Assembly: GCA_031761405.1 (NCBI GenBank)
Contig: JASEVX010000007.1
Coordinates: forward strand, 36,460,849-36,524,848
From: Serripes groenlandicus
Taxonomy: Eukaryota > Mollusca > Bivalvia > Cardiida > Cardiidae
DNA: 64,000 nucleotides
Direction: 5' to 3'
A program made the position numbers and the translations under genes. Positions within the stretch are counted from its first letter, which is position 1. Each line of letters opens with the position of its first letter. The notes beneath the pieces were generated by a model, which saw nothing but the letters and a program-made list of their open reading frames with translations, had not been told where the DNA came from and made no database searches. Shown piece by piece: positions 30,592 to 42,600 of the stretch.

Positions 30592-30775
30592 AAAACTTTC
30601 CGACCTGCAGACGCATTTTGACATCTACAGCAGACTACCTTTGAAAACATGGTGGCAAAATAATGTTTTCAGCTTCAGAAACTCTATTTGAATTACAATT
30701 TAATTTATGAAGGTTTTTGTATGCAGCATTTTTCCAAGTTGTCTGATTCGGAGGTCTTGTGTGTTGGAAAAGGAC
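30592..30775 (+). mobile_element. TTAA MITE, old decayed copy
   Basis: AAACTTTCCGACCTGCAGACG to TGTGTTGGAAAAGGACTAA, with ATCTACAGCAGACTACC. Confidence 0.5.
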
Positions 30776-31075
30776 TAAGTGTGGAGTTTTGTGAGGGTCT
30801 TTGTACATGCAATATTCTGACATGTTCACAGATCTTGATAGGATTTTTTATTGCTAAAGTTGATGTAACCTTTTCAAAGTTTCTTTAAAGAGGTCTGTTA
30901 ACCCTTTCCCAAATTAGCGATGAAACAAGAAGGCCGAAAAACAAACATTATTCAAGAATGACATGTACTATGGATGATTTGTTAGGCCAGTCAGTCTAAC
31001 ACAAATAGTATATACAATTAAAAAATCACAAGTAAGCAGAGCATCAAACATTAAACATTAAGCACAAGATCAATA

Positions 31076-32400
31076 ACAAGAGCTGTCATGACAGCACACT
31101 CGACTATTCAAAAGCTTGTCAGTAAAATCTTTTTTTTTTTGTCTAATCTTGAACATGTATATTGTGTAATTGTGTAAGAATTAAGGTCAAAGATATGAAT
31201 CTTGTTCTCCGCTGAGCCCCGGTAGCTCAGTCGGTAGCGACACTGGGCTGTCAATCCAGGGGTTGTGAGTACGAATCCTGGCTCGGCCAACATTTCTTTC
31301 CGAGGATTGACAAAAGTCAAGGCGACATGCGTCATTCGTCTTCCACCAATGGTCTAAGTAAGTCTATGTGGAAAAGCAGCCAGTTGCTTGGGAATATTGT
31401 TGTGTGGAGTACTTGTGCGAGAAAACCAGGAAATGCATGAGTAGGTGAGCTGGCCGCCGTGATATAACTGAGAAATTGTTAAAAACGGCGTTAAACCCCA
31501 AACAATGAATCTTGTTCTAAGACCTTTGCAAATGTATATTACACGCAAACACAAATTTGGGAGGGTACAATAATTGGGGGAGAGGCAGAGGGGGGTACAT
31601 GATAACGATGTTGTTGCAAGCAATATAATTTAAAAGTTTGATGAAGAAATATTAAAAAATGGCAAAATTATTGCTGACTTATTACGTTATTACGACAAAA
31701 TATAAGCACAAAAAGGAGCATACCTTTGTCAAATGTTACCTTGACGCAAATATTTTGGTTGCATCACTGTTGTCATAAACACAATCATTTAAAAGTTTGA
31801 TAAAGAAATATTCAGAAACTTATGGCAAAGTAATAGCTTAGGTTATATTTTTGTGACAAAATCTAAGTACAAAAAGGGGCATAACTCTACAAATATGGTT
31901 GACATAGTTATGTGACTTGCTGCAGTTGTCTATATTATCATTAACAAACAAGTATGCCAAGTTTGAAGTAAATATGTTTAATGGTATAGAAGATATTAAT
32001 ATTATAAAATAGTTTTACCAACACAGAAGCAAAGTACAAACAGGGGCATAACTTTGTTAAATGAGACCTAGACGCAAAGATTTTAGTTGCATCACAACCC
32101 TGTTGTCATAAACAAAATAAAGTTTGATAAAGAAATATCGAAAAATGGCAAAGTAATAGCTTAGGTTATGTTTTTTGTGACAAAATCTAAGTACAAAAAG
32201 GGGCATAACTCTTCAAATATGGTTGACAGAGTTATATGTCTTTCTGTAGTTGTCTATATTGTCATTAGAAACAAGTATGCCAAGTTTGAAGTAAATATGT
32301 TTGATGGTATAGAAGATATTAGTATATGTAAAAAACTTTAACGGACGCAAGTGCAATAGCATCATTATTCTTCAAAAAGTTGAGCTAAAAATGAAGCAAT
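31076..32400. mobile_element. Dispersed tandem-unit element with a nested SINE
   Basis: Starts at ACAAGAGCTGTCATGACAGC and contains two to three units of roughly 290 bp (AAAAAGGGGCATAACTC, AAGTATGCCAAGTTTGAAGT, GGTATAGAAGATATTA). The family A SINE at 31209-31504 sits inside it. The right boundary is uncertain. Confidence 0.5.
31209..31504 (+). mobile_element. tRNA-derived SINE, family A, complete with target duplication
   Basis: Flanked by a perfect 14-bp direct repeat ATGAATCTTGTTCT (31195-31208 and 31505-31518). The head GCCCCGGTAGCTCAGTCGG holds a pol III A box (TAGCTCAGTCGG), and GAGTACGAATCCTGGCTC about 40 bases on is the B-box region (consensus GGTTCGANTCC, one or two changes). The body contains GACAAAAGTC, ATGCGTCATTCGTCTTCCAC and GGTGAGCTGGCCGCCGTGA; the tail ends GGCGTTAAACCCCAAACA. 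It is the best-preserved copy in the window and evidently young. Confidence 0.9.
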
Positions 32401-32705
32401 ATATACAATTTTTTTTTTTTAACAATACAAATTGATTGACTGTCGAAACCAAACTGTGCAGTGAAAACCTGTGAAAAGGAATATATACAAATGTCTGCAC
32501 AAGGATACAAAATCTTATTATGGAAAGTTTTCTGTGGCAACAACATGACTATCAAGATTATTAACCAATCATATTCTTCTTCTCCATTCCCAGCTAATTA
32601 ACCTGTTTAACTTGGGCTCGCCCACCCTGCACATTCAAAACTTGGTACCTGACACCTTTAAATGCATCTTCAGGGCTGTGTCTAGGTCTGATTCCTAAGG
32701 ATTTT

Positions 32706-33529
32706 TAGCTCTACTGGCCAAGTCTACTGGTGTTGTGTCCGTCGTGCGTGCGTCTGTAAACAATTGCTTGTGAACGGGATAAATTCTTCAGTTTTGTTTG
32801 TATCTCAATCAAACTTATACATTAGTTAGATATTTCCATGAGAGCTCGGTTTCTATTGCAAACCAGCCTGATCCGCCCATGCAAGACTGGATTATGGCCC
32901 TTGAAGTTGTCAAAATTTCTATAATACAGCTTGTGAGCACAATAGAGCCTCCATTTACTATCCAATCTTCACCAAACTTAGGTAGTAGTTAAATATTGAT
33001 GAGAGCTTGGTTCCTTTCTCAAACCATTCAGATCCGCCCATGCAAGACTGGATAATGGCCCTTGAAATTGTCAAAATTGCTATAATAGAGCTAGTGAACA
33101 CAATAGAGGCTCCATTTACTATCTGATCTTCACCAAACTTAGATAGTAGTTTAATATTGATGAGAGCTCAGTTCCTTTCGAAAACCAGCCAGATGTGCTC
33201 TTGCATGACTGGACTATGGCCCATGAAATTGTCAAAATTGCTATAATACAACTTGTGAACGCAAGAGAGCCTCCATTTACTATACAATCTTCACCAAACT
33301 TAGATAGTAGTTAAATATTGATGAGAACTCGGTTCCTTTCGCAAACCAGCCAGATCCGCCCATGCAAGACTGGATTATGGCCCTTGAAATTGTCAAAATA
33401 TCTATAATACAGCTTGTGAACACAACAGAGCCTCCATTTACTATCCGATCTTCACTATACATACATTCTCTGGGCTGAAAATGACCAAAGAACCAAACCA
33501 GTAGAGCATAGGCCCTCATGGGCCTCTTG
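32706..33529. mobile_element. Helentron-like element, motif GCTCTACTGG, four core units
   Basis: Left motif AGCTCTACTGG near 32706 and inverted CCAGTAGAGC at 33498-33507, followed by a small hairpin (GGCCCTCATGGGCC) and CTTG before a run of T. In between, a CGTGCGTGCGTCTG microsatellite and four units of about 165 bp (GATCCGCCCATGCAAGACTGG, GAGCCTCCATTTACTAT). Classification rests on architecture only. Confidence 0.6.
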
Positions 33530-33579
33530 TTTTTTTATTGTAAGACCTTTTTGTATAGAAATAGTAGGCAATTTCTTCA

Positions 33580-34015
33580 AAATATAAGGGACATGAGCAA
33601 TTTTAGCTGTAAATTATCCGACAGTCTTGCTCTATACAATACAGCATGCAAACATAATGAACATGTTTTAAGTGAAAGTTTAGTTATTGAATAAAGAATT
33701 TCTACCTTTGCCACAATGTCTTCATAATTTATCTGCTGTGGATGTGTCAATATGTCGAGGGCTTGGCGTGAAACGGTTGTAACTAAAATTTGTATTTTTT
33801 TACCAAGGTTAATCACTTTGCCATGTTGTCTTTATAAAGCATTAAATCATTTTTCTTGGTAAACAATAGAGCTCAATCTGAGCTATGGCATCTAAATTTG
33901 CATTGTTTACAAAGGGGTCAAAATTGCCCCTAAACCAGGGTTTTCAAAATAGGTTTTTATTTACAACCTTTTTACGCCAAGCCCTCGATGTGTATACGCA
34001 TCAGGGAACAAGGTA
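33580..34015 (-). mobile_element. Old TTAA MITE split by a TIR element
   Basis: Left of the inserted element are GAATAAAGAATTTCTACC, TTGCCACAATGTCTTC and TCTGCTGTGGATGTGTCAAT. Right of it, TGTATACGCATCAGGGAACAAGG continues the old MITE end. Confidence 0.5.
33756..33987. mobile_element. 232-bp MITE with 27-bp inverted ends and ATGT duplication
   Basis: Ends CGAGGGCTTGGCGTGAAACG and its near-complement CTTTTTACGCCAAGCCCTCG (27 bp, three mismatches), with a direct repeat ATGT at 33752-33755 and 33988-33991. The interior contains TTTTCTTGGTAAACAATAG and ATTGTTTACAAAGG. It is not related to the TTAA family and is inserted in an old copy of it. Confidence 0.8.
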
Positions 34016-34127
34016 AACTAGTTTTAAGAAGCATGTGGAAGTAACTCCCATCTTTTTAATTCAATGTTTTATTTCCACAGATGTAATTTCATAGGAGAGG
34101 GTCCCAGACAGGGGCAGCTTAGTCAAG

Positions 34128-34235
34128 ATGGACCGATCAGGGGGTGGGTTTTCCCAGCCCTTGAGTCACAGCTTCAGTCTTCCCAGTCTTGTTGAAGGGA
34201 GTGAACCAATCAGTGAAGCTGAAGAGTTCGTAGAG
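34128..34235 (+). CDS. TPR-CHAT exon 1, start codon
   Basis: The exon itself starts after TTTATTTCCACAG (34080) with 47 bases of 5' UTR. ATG sits in AAGATGG context, A at -3. Peptide MDRSGGGFSQPLSHSFSLPS, then an acidic EAEEFVE. Donor GAG|GTATGT, phase 0. Confidence 0.8.
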
Positions 34236-36574
34236 GTATGTTAATCATTATAAGTCTTTTAGAATAATTTATTTTTTAGTCTTAACTTGTTTATTTTACA
34301 TATGAGAGCTATATTACTCACCACAGCGTCGGCGTCCATGTCACACATTGGTTAAGGTTTTGCATACAAGTACTTATATATACTACATGTATTGCATTGA
34401 AACTTTCTACAACCCTACCCAACTATCAACCCTATGTAGATTATCAAGTTAGATAACTCTATCCTGCATATTATGCAAGTTATGGCCTTATTTTTACTTG
34501 GAAATTCTGGGGGGTAAAGTTTTGCGTGCAACTAAATTAGAGTCCATATCTCAGTATTTACTTGATGCATTGCATTTAAACTAAAGTACAACCCTTCTCA
34601 ATTATCACACCTATGTAGATTATCAAGTTAAATAACTATATCCTGCATTTTATGCAAGTTGTGGCTCTTTTTGGACTTATAAATTCTGGTTAAAGTTTTG
34701 CGTGAAACTACATTAAGAGACCTTTTCTTAGTAACTACTCGATGCATTGCATTCAAACTTTATGCAGCCTTTCCCAACCATTGCACCTGTGTGAACAATC
34801 AAGTACAATAATTCTATCCCGCATATAATGCAAGTTATGGCCCCTTTTTTACTTAAAAAATATGGTTGAAGTTTTGCATGCAACTACATTAAGAATCCAT
34901 ATCTCAGTAACAACTTGACGCATTGTATTGAAACTTTATACAACCCTTCCCAATTTCACAACTATAAACACAAGTAAGATAACTCTATCCTGCATATGAG
35001 GCAAAATATTGCCCTTTTTTACTTAGAAATTCTGGTTAAAGTTTCGCATGCAACTACATTAGAGTCGATATCTCAGTAACTAATAAGCAACAACTCTTGT
35101 TAATCTTAAATTGTTTATTAAACGTTAATTATGAAGCAAATTCTGACTTGTTAAACTCATATCAGTCTTTCTTGGTGTCTGTTTCTTGGGTACCGAGCAA
35201 GTGCAAGAGAGAGGAGACAATTAAGCATTTCCCTAATGCAGCAGACAACTAATAGAGAAATTGTTAAAAAAAATTGCAACTCGATTCAAATATTGATTTT
35301 AATTTATAGGGAGTTTCCATATAAATGTCAAGATGTTTTCAATACCGATTTTAGTACTACACACGTATTTGTTGTATTTTGAAAAAGGTAATAAGACCAC
35401 TTTTGAATTTTGCCTTGAGTGGTCTTTTTAACCCTTTCCCTCATATAGACGCTTTCTGACGCCTCTGCAGCAGACGGCTTTTTGAAAACATAGTGACAAA
35501 ACAAGCAATTTCTCCTTTTGCCACAATGTTTTCCACTTTTGGTCATAGGTTTTCCATTCAATTATGGAGATTTTCTATGTTTTGACAAAATACGTTCAAA
35601 GTCGTCTGCTGCAGAATTGTCGTATTCATGAAGGTAAAGGGTTAATACAGTTTGACTTATTATTATTATCGTTTTCACTTATCTAGATGAAATCATTGCG
35701 AGAGAGAGGTGACAAATCCCTAGAGGTACAGGACTATAAAGGAGCCATCAGTTATTACGATGAGGCCCTGGAGATAGACGAGCAGAATGCGGACGTGCTG
35801 TTGGCTAGAGCTGTGGCCCTTATAGAAATGGGAGATTACATCGGTGCCCAGAGGGACACAGAGCTACTCATTGGACAGGACAGTGAGAATCCTAGAGTAA
35901 GTAATTTATAATTAAGCCTTTCCCAGATACAATAAATCTGCAGCAGACGACTTTGAAAACATACCCAAACAAAATCAGAAATTCCCTTTAAATGAAAGTA
36001 CAATAATTGAATAGAGTTGAAAACACAGTAACAAAAGGAGAAATTGCCTGTTTTGAGCAATTTCTTCTTTTACGCCATGTATTAAAAAAGCGGTCTGCTG
36101 CACAGAGGCGTCAGAAAGCATCTATAAGTGGGAAAGGGTTTAGTTAAGTGTAACATGGAGAGAAAAACATGCAGCCAGAAGTGGGCTCAAACCCTGGTCC
36201 TTTCTCTTTCAGGGTGAGTACTTTACTGATTTAGCTAACCCGGCCACTTTCACATAACCTAACCAATCGTGCACAAGGGACATATACATGGCACTATCAA
36301 AAATTGATTGAAGTTTAACACTGTTTTTAACATTATTTCAGTACAAGCATTAACCCTTTCCCTCATATAGTCGCTTTCTGATGCCTCTGCAGCAGACAGC
36401 TTTTTAAAAACATAGTGACAAAAAAAGAAATTGTTCAAAACGAGCAATTTCTCCTTTTGCCACAATGTTTTCCACTTTTAGTCATAGGTTATCCTTTCAA
36501 TTATAGAGATTTTCTATTTTTGGCCGGATTGCTTAAGCAATTCCGGTCTATAGATTGGCGATGTCCGTCTGTCC

Positions 36575-36609
<35 letters not shown>

Positions 36610-39600
36610 AACATTTTGGTTAAAGTTTTAGGTTAGGCAAAATGGTTAAAGTTTCTGGTTAAGCAAAATCTCAGCACAAGAAAGGGTTGCAAACTTGAAA
36701 CTTTGCCTGAAGGTAACCAGTAACAAGTTCTATTGATTTCTATTGTTACTTTGACCTTGACCTTAGTTTGTCGATTTTCAAGGTCAAATTGCCGACAATC
36801 CGGCCTTACCGTCTTCAGCGGTTTCTTGTTTTACAAAATATGTTCAAAGTCGTCTGCTGCAGAATTGTCGTATGAGGGAAAGGGTTAAGGTTAGTTCACC
36901 TATCCAAAAAATGTTTCCAAGCTTTATCCAAACAGTGCTCTACGCAACATTCTTCCCAGTCAAGTGTGACTGCCTTGCCATGTAGACTTTGAATGACACT
37001 AGTAGTCATAGTGGCAATCATCAGCAAGAATGTTGGCCTAGCCGGGGTTGGAAATCATGACCTCAAGATTAATAGCCATCATTATTACCGAATGAGCTTT
37101 CCCTGCTCAAAAAAAATAAATTTGAAAACAAAAGGATCTTGTTATAAAATATTTTGTGTTCACATTATATATTGAATAACAACATACAGTATTAATGATT
37201 TTGTCATTTTGACACTGTTTGAAAAAAGTTCATCAATCAAAATGATAATTGTTTATCTTTTTATTTATTTATAGGCATACAAAGTTCAAGGCCAGGCACT
37301 GAGGTACCTCCAGCAATATAAAGAGGCCTTGACCTCCTTTCTGGTTTCACTTGACCTTGACCCTGATAGTGCAGATGAACTAACAGACATGATAGCTGAA
37401 GTGGCCGGAAAGTTTTGTGACATTTCTCCAGAACAAATGGATTCCTTGAAAGGTATTATTCTCTTTCATTTACTCTGAAGTGTGGTAGGATTAACACTCT
37501 TCAACATACAAAACATCTATAGCAGACGACTGTCAGGCAAAAATGTTGTAAATCTCTATGTATACATGTAATTAAAAGATAAATTTTTAGCTCACCAGAG
37601 CACAAAGTGTCCGTCGTCCATCGCTCGTCCATCGTCAACTTTTGCCTTGTTATCATTTTACATCCGATATTCATGAAAGTTTATCAGAACATTCCTCTCC
37701 ATCAATTCTTGGACAAGTTTTGAAACTGGGTTATATTGAGTCAAAAACTTGGTCACTAGGTCAAATTGAAGGTAAATCTTGTCAACACATTTATAGCATA
37801 GAGGCCACATTTTTTGCTTCAGCAGCTAGAAATTTTGTTAGAATGTTTTTCTTAATGATTTCTAGGTCATGTTCGAATATGGGTCATATTGGGTCAAAAA
37901 CTAGGTCACTAGGTCAAATGAAGGAAAGTCTTGTTAACACTGTAGTGGTCGAAATTTTGCTTCAGCAGCTTCATATTTTGTCAGAATGTTTGTGTTGATG
38001 ATATCTAGGTCAAGTTCAAATATGGCTCATATTGGGTTAAAAACTAGGTCACTAGGTCAACTTTAATGGAAAATCTTATCAACACACTAGAGGCCACATT
38101 TTTTGCTTCAGCAGCCTGAAATTTTGTCAGAATGTTTGTCTTAATGATATCTAGGTCATATTGGGTCAAAAACTAGGTAACTAGGTCAAATTGAAAGAAA
38201 ATCTTGTTACCACTCTAGAGACCGCATCTTTGCTTCAGCTGCTTGAAAATGCTGAATATTTGCAAGTTTTCCCATTTAGCAACAATTTTTCCGATACTTT
38301 TCTAAGGCAAAATAGCAAATTAAATTTCACAACACTAGCGCTCACATTGTTTGTTAATTTCAATAATTCTTCAGAGATGGATTCTTACAAAAAATTGAGT
38401 GAAGTAGGGGTATGCCTATTCCAAGCTAAGAAGTACAAAGTTTGTATAAAAATTCTGGACGCAGCACAGAAGTACCAGACTAACCAGAAAGGCATTACCA
38501 TGAGGATTCTCTTGACATCGGCCAACGCCCACTCCGCTCTAAAACACACAGACAAGGCCATTAATCTGTACCAGGAGTGCCTAACGACAGCCATATCTAC
38601 CCACGATCAGATCTATCAGACCAAAGCTCTAGTTAACATTGCAACACTGTATTTGGAGAACCACGATACCCACCAAGCCATAATACACTATGAAAAGTTA
38701 CTCCATCTAGAGATGGAGCTCATTGAGGAATCTGGAAGTGAGGATAATTTACCAGACTTCTGGACAAAAGAACTGCAGTGTGGGCTACATCTAAATTTGA
38801 GTATAGCGTACAAGGCCATTGGAGACATGCAGTCAGCCATCAAACATGCCAAGAGATACGTGTATTATATAGAGAAATATAACTTTCATGGTAAACTGAA
38901 GGCTGAATCTTATCACAATACAGGAATGCTGAATGAGATTTTGGGGAATTTTAAAGAGGCAATAAATAATTATAACAAATACTTGGAAGAATGTAAGAAG
39001 AACGGAGATAGAAAAGGTATGGCCCAGGCATATGGTTGCTTAGGGAGCGTGTATGCAGCTTTGAGGAACTGGAAACTTTCTCTCTCCTTCCATGAACAAT
39101 ATGTCAAAATGGCGTCTAGATTTGAAGATAGCCGTATGAAACTCATCTCAAACGAGATGCTAGGGGATACCTTAATGTTGAAAGGCGATTTTGAAGCGGC
39201 TGTTGTATCTTATGAAGAGATGATAAATAGCTGTATCAGAACGGACTATCATACAAGAGCTATGGGCATGTGTAAGCTGGGCCACGCATATAGGGCTCTG
39301 AAGAAACGCCAGTACAGCCTACATTTCTATGAACAGGCTGCAGATCTGGGAGAAGATTTTGATTATCCAGAAATAGAAACACTTTGTCACTACAATATGG
39401 CGTGCATGAACCAACAGTCAACTCAGCTGTTGGAGCTGGAACAAGCCATGAAATACTTCCAGCAGTTGATTCCCTATTACGAAGCAAAGATTCGTGAGCA
39501 CCGCGCGGAAGATAGTCACTGTCCAGAGGAGTATCTGACACAGTTACGCGAATGTTACGATGGAATACAGACGGTCCTCGTTAAACTGGGTAACAAGGAA

Positions 39601-42600
39601 GAGTGTCTCCAGTTCGCTGAGGCTTTCAGGAAGCGAACTCTGACTCAGACACATAACTACCAAGCATCGGCATTGACGAGTCAAAGTCACACTGCACCCT
39701 GGGATATGTGGACGGTAGAACGGATAAGTCGTGTGGTCGCTCAACAAAACAGGTAACGAAACTTTCTAATATAGATGTCAGTTGTTTAGATATTTTAACC
39801 CTTCCCCTCATACAGACGCTTTCTGATGCCTCTGCAGCAGACAGCTTTTTGAAAACGTTGTGACAAAAGAAGAAATTGCTCAAACTGAGCAATTTCTCCT
39901 TTTGCCAGAATGTTTTCAACTTTTAGTCATAGTAGTTATCCATTCAATTATAGAGATTTTCGATTTTTTTACAAAATATGTTCAAAGTCGTCTGCTGCAG
40001 AATTGGTGTATGAGGGAAAGGGTTAATTAACATTACTTTAGGTTATTGTTATCCAATACCTGATCTATTTACATTTCTTCAAGAGCAGACAGCTTTATAA
40101 AGCAATTTTTCCTTTTGCCACAATATTTTCACAAATATTGTCTTCTACAGATGCAAGGGTTAAATGTCAGGGAAATGGATAACTGATAAGCTCATGTTAC
40201 ATTCAATGATTATTCGAAAGTGAAATTTTTTGAAGAAAATGAAACCTAGATTTGAGAAATAGTAAAAAATTGAGGAATAAGAAATTGCTTCTCTTTCAAA
40301 TGACATTTTTATTAAAGAAATATTTTACTGTACTTTTTCCAGATATTTAGTGTTTCATGCAAACCTGTTTATTAGTCCAATTTGTTTCAAAATGTGTTTA
40401 AAGCAAGTTATATTGGTTCATTTTGAACATGATGTATTCATTCAATACTCACTGAACTTTGTTTGTTTTTTACAGCACTGTGTTGTATTATTCTGTCCTC
40501 ACAGAATACTTGTTGCTATGGGTGTTACAGCCTGGCCAGGGATTGGTCAGATTTTATTCCAAGAAAACATCATCTGAACAGCCAATGACAGAATTGGTAA
40601 GGAAAGAGCTATAAAGAGTTTTATTTATTTTATGTTCTTTGTTCCCCAGTTTAACCCTTTTCCACATCTGAATATCTGCAGCAGACTTTGAAAATATTTT
40701 GTCAAAAATATTGAAAAATCTCTCATTTATGAGGTACAAATGAATATTTATTGATATGAGTTGAAAAAGTTGTTTTCTCCAAATGCATCAAAATATGTCT
40801 ATAGATAAGAAAGGCTTTATAAAGGACAAATATCACAGACAAGATATCTGCAGCAGACACATTTTGAAAACATTGTGGCAAAAGAAAAGATTTCTCAAGA
40901 TGAGCAATTTTCTTTTTGCCAAAATGTTTTCAAGTAAGCTAAATAAATTATTTGTACTTTCATTTTCAAATTCATCTGCTTGTGACAAGTCTCATTCATC
41001 TTCCACCAATGGGCTAACAGTTAATGTGGAAAAGCAGCCAGTTGCTTGGAAAGTCTATTGTGTGGAGTCCTGGTGTGAAACAGCCAAAAACACATGAGTA
41101 GGTGAGCTGGCCGCCATTATATGATTGAATTTTGAAAACGGCGTTAAACCCTAATCAAAATTGCATGCTAAAGATTCATTGTATGTTTTAGAAGGTTAAT
41201 GAGATTGTTTCAAAGATAAGTTTGGAAAGTCAACTTCAAAAGTTTAAAATAATTATAAACATGTGTGAGTGTTTGTTTTTGTTTTAGATTGAGAGCTTGA
41301 TCAATGAGGTGAAAGAGGGCTGTGATTGGAGAAAGTTACAAACAGACTGTGAGTCTCGTGCGCTACCATTGAAAAATTCCGATCTAGAACTGACTCGTAA
41401 AAAGAATCTCAATCTGAATAGATCACCTGACAAAGCAGATGCTGGCACAGAAAAGAAAGATAGCGGAAGCGAAAAGGAGGATGATCAGAAACCAGAAAAG
41501 TCAGCGGCGAGACGACTCTATGATTTACTGTTTTCGCCAGTGGAGGACATTCTGTCTAAATTGCCTAAGGAGTCGCCACTAATTATCGTTCCAGACAAAG
41601 AATTACATCATTGTCCTTTCAACGTGTTACAAGACTTTCTAAATAGATATGCTTACCAGCGCTTTCAGATTACATATCTATCGAGTATTTTGTTACTAGA
41701 CAAAGTGATAGCCAATGAATTAACGAGGCTTCGTGCTGTTGATGATTTGGAATTCGAGAGAAAGCAAACTAAAAAAGGCGGTATTTTCCAGTTCCCAAGG
41801 AGTCCTCCAGGGAAAGAGTTACGTAATATATCTCCTCTATCAAAGGATTCCTATGTAATAAATTCAACACGCTTGTCACACCCACGGCTACTTACCCGCC
41901 CAGCCAAGAAGCCAATGGTTCCCCCTGTACCAGGTGTACTTCCAAAGCAGGAGACCATGTATGAAGATGAGTTTAGGAAGCACAGTTTCTGGAAGTCTCC
42001 AAGGTCACCTAAAGGTTTGTATCTTTATAATTGATCATTTTCTGAATGTGGACCATCTTCTGATGATTTGCAGCTTCGCAATAAGTGTACGAGGAATAAC
42101 CTGCTTATCTTAAATATTTTTAGATTTAACCCCTTTCCCACAGGTAGACCCTTTTTGAAGTATCTGCAGCAGACAACTTTTAAAAACATTGTAGCAAAAG
42201 TCAGAATTACTTATAATACTTTCATATAGAAGAGATTTTCTATCATACAGAAGTTTTCGGACACCTTTGCTCATAACAAGCAATTTCCACATTTTGCCAC
42301 AATGTTTTCAACTCTATTCAATAATCATACTATCATTTATAGAGATGTATGATATATTTTGAACTTGATAATTTCAAATTCGTCTGCTGCAGATTTATTG
42401 TATGGGGGAAAGGGTTAAAGTTGTTTGCTGCAAATTTGGTGTTTGTGGGAAAGAGTTAAGAAATGACAGTATAATAATCATATAATTTTCAAATTAACCC
42501 TTTCCCTCATACAACAATTCTGCAGCAGACGGCTTTTTGAAAACATAGTGACAAAAGAGGAAATTGACAAAACAAGCAATTTCTCCTTTTGCCACAATGT

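Noticed and set aside
31213..31290. A tRNA gene
   Set aside because: A and B boxes are present, but the region lacks a proper acceptor stem and belongs to a SINE with target duplication and body.
38191..38374. In-frame extension upstream of TPR-CHAT exon 4
   Set aside because: The frame is open by chance through a dispersed repeat; the acceptor at 38374 and the phase of exon 3 fix the exon start at 38375.
39260..39747. Minus-strand frames of 67-93 codons
   Set aside because: Antisense shadows of the TPR array in exon 4.
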